Origin: Accumulibacter sp.
GTDB taxonomy: Bacteria > Pseudomonadota > Gammaproteobacteria > Burkholderiales > Rhodocyclaceae
NCBI GenBank assembly: GCA_031274075.1
Contig: JAISQQ010000322.1
Span: 1 to 12,362 of the forward strand
DNA length: 12,362 bases
Direction of reading: 5' to 3'
Under the pieces are notes generated by a model, which saw nothing but the letters and a program-made list of their open reading frames with translations, was not told the DNA's origin and made no database searches. Shown one piece after another: positions 7,443 to 12,362 of the stretch. Numbering within the stretch: position 1 is the first letter of the stretch; each line of letters begins with the position of its first letter. The position numbers and the translations under genes are program-made.

Positions 7443-7600
7443 TCAGAGATCAGGAATCAGGAATCAGGGATCAGAAAAAATTACCGGCGCTGCCGCGCCG
7501 CAATCAAAAGGAACAAACCCGTGAATCTCCACCCCCTCCTACCGAAGGCGAAGCCTTCGCTGACCGATCTGATCCCTGATTCCTGTCCTCTGATACCTGA
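7443..7600 (+). repeat. 107-bp-core hairpin repeat, copy C, with perfect terminal inverted repeat
   Basis: Core 7481-7587. The left arm is a heptad array (gtcagag, atcagga, atcagga, atcaggg, atcaga). The 18 bases caggaatcagggatcaga at 7458-7475 are the exact reverse complement of 7568-7585, giving a true inverted repeat around the two hairpins. Hairpin 1 has the loop tgcc in place of tgtc, hairpin 2 is perfect. The right arm ends only a few bases before the potH start. The GTG frame at 7521 (preceded by aaaaggaa) runs to TGA at 7623-7625, 20 bases into potH in another frame. Confidence 0.8.
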
Positions 7601-7605
7601 AAGCC

Positions 7606-8529
7606 ATGTCCATTCCAAGCGGTGATTGGAAACCCGGTTTGCGCGCGGCGGTGATCGGCGTGCCGTTTTTCTGGCTGAGCCTCTTTTTCCTGCTGCCGTT
7701 CCTGCTGGTGTTGCGCATCAGCCTGGCGCAGATGGACGGGGCCTTGATCACGCCGCTGCTGACGCTGGCGGACGACGCGCTGACGTTTCGCGTTCACCTG
7801 GCGAGCTTCGTGCAGTTGGCGACGGACGACCTGTATTTCGCCACCTACCTGGTGTCGGTCAAGTACGCGCTGGTCACCGCGTCGGCGTGCCTGGCCGTCG
7901 GCTATCCGTTCGCCTACTTCATGGCGCGTAGCGAGCGGCGCTGGCAGCCCGCCTTGCTGATGGGCGTCATGCTGCCGTTCTGGACGAGCTTCCTACTGCG
8001 CGTCTATGCGTGGAAGAGCCTGCTCGAACCGAACGGCTGGGTCGGCGCGCCGATCCACGCCCTCGGCGTCGACCACGCGCTGGCCTGGCTCGGCCTGGTT
8101 CCGTCGGCGGAGCAATTGATGTACAGCCCGTTCAGCCTGCTCATCGGCATGGTCTATACCTACCTGCCGTTCATGGTGCTGCCGCTTTACGCCACGCTCT
8201 CGCGGATGGATCTGCGCCTGATCGAGGCGGCGCAGGACCTGGGCGCGACGCCCTGGCAGGCGTTCTGGCGGATCACCGTGCCGCTGTCCCGGTCGGGCAT
8301 CGTCGCCGGCTTCATGCTGGTGTTCATCCCCTGCGTCGGGGAATACGTCATCCCCGAACTGCTCGGCGGGCCGGAGACGCTGATGATCGGCCGCGTGCTC
8401 TGGGACGAATTCTTCTCCAACAATGACTGGCCGATGGCCTCGGCGGTCGCCGTGGTGATGATCCTGGTGATCATCGTGCCGCTGGCCATCTTCGGGCGCA
8501 ACCAGGCGCGCGCGCGGGAGGCGTCGTGA
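7606..8529 (+). CDS. potH: PotH-like polyamine ABC permease
   Basis: Inner-membrane permease subunit, 307 aa. Six hydrophobic segments are visible (near residues 15-38, 83-105, 115-135, 176-198, 230-250 and 277-296). The cytoplasmic EAA coupling loop that docks on the ATPase is EAAQDLGATPWQAFWRITVP (207-226). Blocks GEYVIPELLGGPETLMIGRV and the segment after SFLLRVYAW match E. coli PotH. The N-terminus is about 25 residues shorter than E. coli PotH, and no Shine-Dalgarno sequence precedes the ATG: the right arm of repeat C occupies that place. Translation may depend on coupling to the repeat-encoded frame (stop at 7625), or the repeat may have reduced expression. The stop overlaps the potI start (GTGA). 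Confidence 0.92.
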   Translation: MSIPSGDWKPGLRAAVIGVPFFWLSLFFLLPFLLVLRISLAQMDGALITPLLTLADDALTFRVHLASFVQLATDDLYFATYLVSVKYALVTASACLAVGYPFAYFMARSERRWQPALLMGVMLPFWTSFLLRVYAWKSLLEPNGWVGAPIHALGVDHALAWLGLVPSAEQLMYSPFSLLIGMVYTYLPFMVLPLYATLSRMDLRLIEAAQDLGATPWQAFWRITVPLSRSGIVAGFMLVFIPCVGEYVIPELLGGPETLMIGRVLWDEFFSNNDWPMASAVAVVMILVIIVPLAIFGRNQARAREAS

Positions 8530-9368
8530 GCACCGGGCGCGCGTCGAGGATATTGTCGCGGCTGTGGATGCTGCTGGTCTACGCTTTCCTTTTCCTGCCG
8601 ATCGCTTCGCTCGTGGTCTACAGCTTCACCGACTCGACCGTGCCCAACGTGTGGGGCGGCTTCAGCCTGCGCTGGTACCGGGCGCTGACCACCGACACCG
8701 ATCTCAAGGAAGGACTGTGGCTGTCGCTGAAAATCGCCACCCTGACCGCCACCGCGGCGGTCGTCCTCGGCAGCCTGGCGGCGGCCTCGCTGCACCGTTA
8801 TCCCCGCTTTTTCGGGCGCACGCTGTTTTCCGGCATGGTCAGCGCGCCGCTGGTGATGCCGGACGTCATCGTCGGACTGTCGCTGCTGCTCATGCTGGTC
8901 TCGCTGCAGCGCCTTCTCGGGGTGCCGGAGCGCGGCATGGCGACCATCTGGCTCGGCCACCTGCTGCTCGGCATGGCCTACGCCACGGTGGTGATCCACG
9001 CGCGCCTGAAGGATCTCAATCCGCAACTGGAGGAGGCGGCCCAGGATTTGGGCGCCAAGCCCTGGCAGGTGTTCTTCCTGGTCACCCTGCCGATGACCGC
9101 GCAGGCGCTGCTGGCGGCCTGGCTGCTGACGTTCACGCTGTCCCTGGACGACGTGGTGCTGTCCGCCTTCCTTTCGGGGCCGGGGTCGACCACCCTGCCG
9201 CTGGTGATCTTCTCGCGCGCCCGGTTGGGCCTGAATCCTTCGGTCAATGCCATCGCGACCGTCGTGGTGCTCATCGTTTCCATCGGCGTGACGATCGCCA
9301 GCTACCTGATCGCCCGGCAGGAACGCCGGCGCGCGAACGAGATGGCGGCCGCCCAGCGGTTCCAGTGA
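8526..9368 (+). CDS. potI: PotI-like polyamine ABC permease
   Basis: Second inner-membrane permease subunit, 280 aa, pairing with PotH. The GTG start at 8526 overlaps the potH stop in a GTGA junction; no in-frame ATG lies before the first membrane helix except at codon 15, inside it. Six membrane segments are visible, the first at residues 14-33. The EAA loop is EAAQDLGAKPWQVFFLVTLP (170-189), and LTFTLSLDDVVLSAFLSGPG is typical of PotI/PotC. The TGA stop is the first part of a heptad array (gatcaga agacaga), so the following repeat begins exactly at the gene end. Confidence 0.92.
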   Translation: MSTGRASRILSRLWMLLVYAFLFLPIASLVVYSFTDSTVPNVWGGFSLRWYRALTTDTDLKEGLWLSLKIATLTATAAVVLGSLAAASLHRYPRFFGRTLFSGMVSAPLVMPDVIVGLSLLLMLVSLQRLLGVPERGMATIWLGHLLLGMAYATVVIHARLKDLNPQLEEAAQDLGAKPWQVFFLVTLPMTAQALLAAWLLTFTLSLDDVVLSAFLSGPGSTTLPLVIFSRARLGLNPSVNAIATVVVLIVSIGVTIASYLIARQERRRANEMAAAQRFQ

Positions 9369-9446
9369 TCAGAAGACAGAAGACAGAAGACAGTAATATT
9401 TGCGGGCGCGAAGCGCCCGGTAACTGAACTGTCCTCTGTCCTCTGA
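9366..9446. repeat. Heptad-flanked hairpin repeat, second family, copy 2
   Basis: Left arm of near-perfect 7-base units (gatcaga, agacaga, agacaga, agacagt) then aat. A perfect hairpin follows, CGGGCGC gaa GCGCCCG (9403-9419). The right arm is ctgtcct ctgtcct ctga, complementary in kind to the left arm. It shares layout and hairpin with the copy at 2374-2462. There is no T-run after the hairpin, so it is not an obvious terminator between potI and the next gene. Confidence 0.7.
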
Positions 9447-9516
9447 ATAGGCGTGGACGATGCGGTAACATACGAGTGTCGATCGACCCGGATCGGGACA
9501 AACTATCGGAGGAATC

Positions 9517-10476
9517 ATGGCGCTGTTTCTGAGTGAAGACGATGTCCGTCGATTATTGACCATGCCCTTGGCCATCGAGGCGGTCGAGGAAGCCCACCGG
9601 GAACTTTCGCTGGCCCGGGCCGTCGACGTCCCGCGCCAGCGCACGCGGCTGCCGCAGACCGCGCTGCATATCCTGCAGGGCGCCTTGCCCGGACGCGACG
9701 CGATCGGTTACAAGGCCTACACCAGCAATCGCTCGGGCGTGCGTTTCCTGGTGCATGTGTTCAGCGCCGCCAGCGGCGCCTTGCGGGCGGTGCTGGCGGC
9801 GGACACCTTGGGCATGATGCGCACCGGTGCCGCGTCGGGCGTGGCCACGCGCCATCTGGCGCGGCCGGACGCCGAAGTGCTGGGCGTGTTCGGCGCGGGC
9901 TGGCAGGCCGAGGGCCACGTCGAGGCGCAGGCGGCGGTGCGCAGGCTGCGCAAGGTCAAGGTCTGCGCGCGCAACGCGGAACGCCTGGCGGCGTTCTGCG
10001 CCAGGATGTCCGCCCGCCTGGGGATCGAGGTCGTTCCGGCGGCGTCTCCCGAGGACGCCGTGCGCGGCAGCGACATCGTCGGCACCGTCACCACGGCCGT
10101 TTCTCCGCTGTTCGACGCCGCCTGGCTGTCGCCGGGCGCGCATATCAACGCCGCGGGCTCCAATGCGCTGATTCGCCGCGAAATCGGCGAGGACGTGCTC
10201 AGGCTCTGCCGGCCGATCGTCGTCGACAGTGTCGACACGGCGCTCAAGGAGGCCGGCGACCTGCTGCCGCTCTTTGAGAAAGGGCGGCTCGGCGAACGCC
10301 AACTGGTCGAGCTGGGCGAGGTGATCCTCGGACGCCATCCGGGCCGCGCGAAGCCCGAGGACATCACCCTGTTCGAGTCGCAGGGCCTGGCCATCCAGGA
10401 CCTCTCGCTGGCCGTCCGGATCGAGACCCTGGCGCGCGAGCAGGGGCTGGGCGTCGAACTGCCCTACGGCGGCTGA
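9517..10476 (+). CDS. Ornithine cyclodeaminase / mu-crystallin family protein
   Basis: 319 aa, usual length for the family of NAD(P)-dependent enzymes that includes ornithine cyclodeaminase (ornithine to proline plus ammonia), alanine dehydrogenase of archaeal type and imine/pyrroline-carboxylate reductases. Visible family residues: Lys66 in GYKAY, RTGAASGVA (102-110), dinucleotide-binding GVFGAGWQA (123-131), NAAGSN (211-216), Asp237 in VVDS, and the C-terminal FESQGLAIQDLSLA. Strong ribosome binding site (ggagg, 5 bases before the ATG). It lies 148 bases after potI, separated by a repeat, and could be co-transcribed with the polyamine transporter; ornithine links the two pathways. The exact substrate cannot be decided from sequence alone. 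Confidence 0.87.
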   Translation: MALFLSEDDVRRLLTMPLAIEAVEEAHRELSLARAVDVPRQRTRLPQTALHILQGALPGRDAIGYKAYTSNRSGVRFLVHVFSAASGALRAVLAADTLGMMRTGAASGVATRHLARPDAEVLGVFGAGWQAEGHVEAQAAVRRLRKVKVCARNAERLAAFCARMSARLGIEVVPAASPEDAVRGSDIVGTVTTAVSPLFDAAWLSPGAHINAAGSNALIRREIGEDVLRLCRPIVVDSVDTALKEAGDLLPLFEKGRLGERQLVELGEVILGRHPGRAKPEDITLFESQGLAIQDLSLAVRIETLAREQGLGVELPYGG

Positions 10477-10518
10477 TTCGTCCCGCGGGCCGTGAAAAAA
10501 CGCGGGGGCGACGGGTGG

Positions 10519-10592
10519 AAGCGGGCAAAAGCGGGCGAAAGCGGATTTTTCCGGGCGTTTGCCCGCGAAAGCGGCGAAAGTTTTTCCGCCGC
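10519..10592. repeat. 10-base direct repeats and nested stems
   Basis: AAGCGGGCAA, AAGCGGGCGA and AAGCGGATTT follow each other at an exact 10-base period (10519-10548). The first unit can pair at a distance: GCGGGCAAA (10521-10529) with TTTGCCCGC (10558-10566). A second stem is GCGGCG (10571-10576) with CGCCGC (10587-10592). Helically phased repeats just upstream of a promoter could be regulator sites; this is inference. Confidence 0.4.
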
Positions 10593-10594
10593 GA

Positions 10595-10621
10595 TTGACT
10601 GTCCTGGGGAATTGCTAGGAA
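10595..10621 (+). promoter_or_regulatory. Candidate sigma-70 promoter for the PP2C-FHA unit
   Basis: TTGACT at 10595-10600, a 15-base spacer, then TAGGAA at 10616-10621 preceded by TGC (extended -10 form). GAAAAT at 10619-10624 with an 18-base spacer is an alternative. It would give a leader of roughly 185 bases before the GTG start at 10813. Confidence 0.4.
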
Positions 10622-10663
10622 AATAGAGCGGTCGCCGAAACTTGAGACCCGCGTTTGGAGACG

Positions 10664-10732
10664 ATGTTTTTTCAATCTGGAAACGGAAATCGAGCACTCA
10701 TTTCTTCCATTGATTTTATTGAGGTTGCCTGA
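10664..10732 (+). CDS. Possible 22-aa leader peptide
   Basis: ATG with GGAG only 3 bases upstream, followed by 22 codons and TGA. The TGA overlaps the ATG of the next small ORF (TGATG). The peptide begins MFFQSGNG and ends FIEVA; it resembles nothing I know. It is supported only by layout. Confidence 0.25.
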   Translation: MFFQSGNGNRALISSIDFIEVA

Positions 10733-10800
10733 TGGCAAGCTTTTCCGGTCTTTCTTCCATTCACCCACATGGCGCGCGCGATCGCGGTTCCCAGATTTGA
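10732..10800 (+). CDS. Possible second 22-aa leader peptide
   Basis: Starts at the TGATG junction with the previous small ORF and ends in TGA, which again overlaps an ATG (10800-10802). That last ORF is only three codons (ATG GAA AAA TGA, to 10811), and the phosphatase GTG follows one base later. No family resemblance; supported only by the overlap pattern. Confidence 0.2.
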   Translation: MASFSGLSSIHPHGARDRGSQI

Positions 10801-10812
10801 TGGAAAAATGAC

Positions 10813-11619
10813 GTGGCTACCACGATGAGCAAGGCGCTGGAGATCGTCGCCCGGACCGACCCGGGGATGGTGCGCGAACGCAACGAGGACGTGGTGTTCA
10901 TCAACCCGGCCCGCGGACTGGTGATCCTGGCGGATGGAATGGGCGGCTACAACGCGGGCGAGGTGGCCAGCGACATTGCCATCTCCTTCCTTGCCTCAGC
11001 CCTGGAAACTTCCTTTTTCGATCCGGTCCAGGGCGTCTCCAAGTCCGCCGGACGCCCGTCCCCCAGTTGCTGTTTCGCCGAAAGCATCGGCCAGGCCAAC
11101 CTGGCGATCTATAACGCCGGGCGCAGCGAACCGATCTATGCCGGCATGGGCACGACGCTGGTGATGGTGCTGTTCTTCGACAACCGGATCACCGTGGCGC
11201 ATATCGGAGACTCCCGCCTCTACCGCTTGCGCGACGAACAGATCGCGGTGATGACGCGCGACCATTCGCTGCTGCAGGAGCAGGTGGATCACGGCATGAT
11301 CACCGCCGAGGAGGCGCGGTTCGCGCTGAACAAGAACCTGGTGACGCGGGCGCTGGGCGTGGAACCCACCGTGGAAGCGGAGATTCACGCCTACGACGTC
11401 CAGCCGGGCGACATTTACCTGCTCTGTTCGGACGGGCTGAACGACATGGTGTCCGACGAGGAAATCCTGCTGGTCTTGCAGACGCTGTCGGCCAACATGG
11501 AACAGACCGCCGACCAGCTCATCCAGATGGCCAACGACAATGGCGGGCGCGACAACGTCTCGGTCATCCTGGTGAAAGTGCTTCAAGCCTTCCCGGAAAG
11601 CCCGGACAAGAGCAAATAA
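10813..11619 (+). CDS. PP2C-family Ser/Thr protein phosphatase
   Basis: 268 aa, typical of bacterial Stp/PppA-type metal-dependent phosphatases that dephosphorylate Ser/Thr proteins in the cytoplasm. Motifs in order: RERNED (21-26, metal ligand Asp26), ILADGMGGYNAGE (38-50, Asp41), GMGTTLVMVL (111-120), AHIGDSRLYRLR (129-140), TRDHSLL (148-154), NLVTRALG (175-182), CSDGLNDM (205-212, Asp207) and GGRDNVSVILVKV (244-256, Asp247). All expected metal-binding acidic residues are present, so it should be active. GTG start at 10813 with a weak GGA upstream; ATG at 10825 is the alternative. Residues 70-88 (after FFDPVQ) form an insert rich in Ser/Pro/Cys. It is followed 21 bases later by an FHA gene, the usual partner context; no kinase is visible. 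Confidence 0.92.
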   Translation: MATTMSKALEIVARTDPGMVRERNEDVVFINPARGLVILADGMGGYNAGEVASDIAISFLASALETSFFDPVQGVSKSAGRPSPSCCFAESIGQANLAIYNAGRSEPIYAGMGTTLVMVLFFDNRITVAHIGDSRLYRLRDEQIAVMTRDHSLLQEQVDHGMITAEEARFALNKNLVTRALGVEPTVEAEIHAYDVQPGDIYLLCSDGLNDMVSDEEILLVLQTLSANMEQTADQLIQMANDNGGRDNVSVILVKVLQAFPESPDKSK

Positions 11620-11640
11620 GGAAATTTAGGGGGATGGACA

Positions 11641-12327
11641 GTGGCAAAGCTGGTACTGAGCATGGATGGACTGGTTCTCAAGGAAATCGCACTGAACAAG
11701 GAGCGCATGACGATCGGCCGGCGTCCGACCAACGATATCCAGATCGACAATCTGGCGATCAGCGGCGAACACGCCGTGGTGGTGACGATTCTCAATGATT
11801 CGTTTCTCGAAGACCTGAACAGCACCAACGGCACCCTGGTCAACAGCCAGCCGATCAACAAGCATTTTCTCAAGAACGGCGACGTCGTCGAGCTGGGCAA
11901 GTACAAGCTCAAGTACATCGTCGATGCGTCCTCGCCGGGCGGCCCAAACTACGAGAGAAGCCCGGAGCGGCCCGCGGACGCGCCGAAGCCCGCGCCCGCG
12001 CCCGCGCCGGAGGCGTCCGCGCCGCAGGCCATCCTGTCGCCCGCGCCCGTCGCGGAGCCGATGGCGGTCGGCTACGTCCAGGTGTTGAACGGCGCCCGGG
12101 CCGGACGGGAACTCAAGCTGAGCAAGGAACTCACCACCCTGGGCAAGCCGGGGCGGCAAGTCGCCGTGATCGCCAAGCGCGCGCAAGGGTATTTCATCAC
12201 GCACGTCGAGGGGCAAAGCTTCCCGACGGTCAATGGCCAGATGATCGACGTCCAGGCGCACCCGCTCAACAATCACGACGTGATCGAGATCGCCGGCATC
12301 AAGATGGAGTTTTTCCTGAAGGAATAG
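11641..12327 (+). CDS. FHA-domain protein with a degenerate second FHA-like domain
   Basis: 228 aa, GTG start with taggggg about 8 bases upstream. The N-terminal forkhead-associated domain (about 1-95), a phosphothreonine-binding module, keeps the key residues: Gly26-Arg27 (TIGRRP), Ser41 and His44 (ISGEHAVV), Asn60 and Asn63-Gly64 (LNSTNGTLVN), and LKNGDVVELGKYKLKYI. A low-complexity Pro/Ala linker (111-140) follows. Residues 144-228 repeat the FHA layout (RELKLSKELTTLG, PTVNGQMID, LNNHDVIEIAGIKMEFF) but lack the Arg and Ser-x-x-His pair, so this half probably does not bind phosphothreonine normally. Paired with the upstream PP2C gene; the cognate kinase or secretion-type partner is expected nearby but not seen. 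Confidence 0.9.
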   Translation: MAKLVLSMDGLVLKEIALNKERMTIGRRPTNDIQIDNLAISGEHAVVVTILNDSFLEDLNSTNGTLVNSQPINKHFLKNGDVVELGKYKLKYIVDASSPGGPNYERSPERPADAPKPAPAPAPEASAPQAILSPAPVAEPMAVGYVQVLNGARAGRELKLSKELTTLGKPGRQVAVIAKRAQGYFITHVEGQSFPTVNGQMIDVQAHPLNNHDVIEIAGIKMEFFLKE

Positions 12328-12358
12328 AAAAACCGCAAGAAGCGGTTTGCGGTCTTTC
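12327..12358 (+). terminator. Probable terminator after the FHA gene
   Basis: GAAA-A-ACCGCAA (12327-12338) pairs with TTGCGGT-C-TTTC (12347-12358), a long stem with one mismatch and an 8-base loop. An alternative stem uses AAACCGC (12330-12336) with GCGGTTT (12342-12348). It starts at the last base of the stop codon and is followed by a pyrimidine run cut by the window edge. Confidence 0.55.
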
Positions 12359-12362
12359 TCTC

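Larger units (their letters stand above)
10477..10812. other. Leader region upstream of the PP2C gene
   Basis: 336 bases with no long gene. The first 115 bases are purine-rich with 10-base direct repeats and GC stems. A sigma-70-like promoter follows at 10595-10621, then an AT-richer leader with a chain of very short overlapping ORFs up to the phosphatase start. A small hairpin TTGCC tgat GGCAA (10725-10738) lies at the first ORF junction. Confidence 0.5.

Noticed and set aside
5793..7587. CRISPR array made of the three repeat copies
   Set aside because: The copies are 107 bp, separated by hundreds of bases including genes, and no cas genes are present.
9403..9419. Terminator after potI
   Set aside because: The hairpin is perfect but is followed by ggtaactg with no T-run, and the same hairpin occurs upstream of rstA as part of a repeat.

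Overview
The window is GC-rich DNA whose gene content and sequence resemblances suggest a betaproteobacterium, possibly of the Rhodocyclales/Nitrosomonadales type. The assignment to that level is an inference from RstAB-, DsbB- and PotFGHI-like proteins and from the style of the intergenic repeats; no rRNA or other marker is present to confirm it.

Layout. The minus strand at the left carries an RstA/RstB-type two-component system (223-2347). Diverging from it is dsbB (2599-3087), a membrane quinone:DsbA oxidoreductase. A 450-bp non-coding stretch follows, with a large palindromic repeat and an NtrC-like palindrome. Next is a putrescine-type polyamine ABC transporter, potF-potG ... potH-potI (3541-9368). 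A protein of the ornithine cyclodeaminase family follows (9517-10476). Polyamine uptake beside an ornithine/proline-type enzyme suggests a nitrogen or polyamine utilisation locus. A 336-bp leader region separates this from a PP2C-type phosphatase and an FHA protein (10813-12327), a Ser/Thr phosphorylation pair whose kinase is not in the window.

The unusual part is the potG-potH junction. Instead of the normal tight spacing, 1.83 kb separates the two genes. It holds three copies of a 107-bp repeat core (two hairpins each), a cluster of other palindromic repeats, a two-gene unit of unknown function (overlapping ATGA), and a DUF1330-family gene. Two of these three cargo genes look less GC-rich than their neighbours. 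The repeat copies are flanked by degenerate tandem 7-bp units (for example atcagga, atgtcag, agacaga). Similar 7-bp arrays occur after dsbB, upstream of rstA and after potI, often starting exactly at a stop codon. This heptad/hairpin repeat system, and its apparent role in building a modular insertion inside a transporter operon, is the best candidate for something undescribed here. I see no transposase, integrase, CRISPR array, tRNA or rRNA.

A second curiosity is a chain of tiny overlapping ORFs (TGATG junctions) leading straight into the PP2C start codon.
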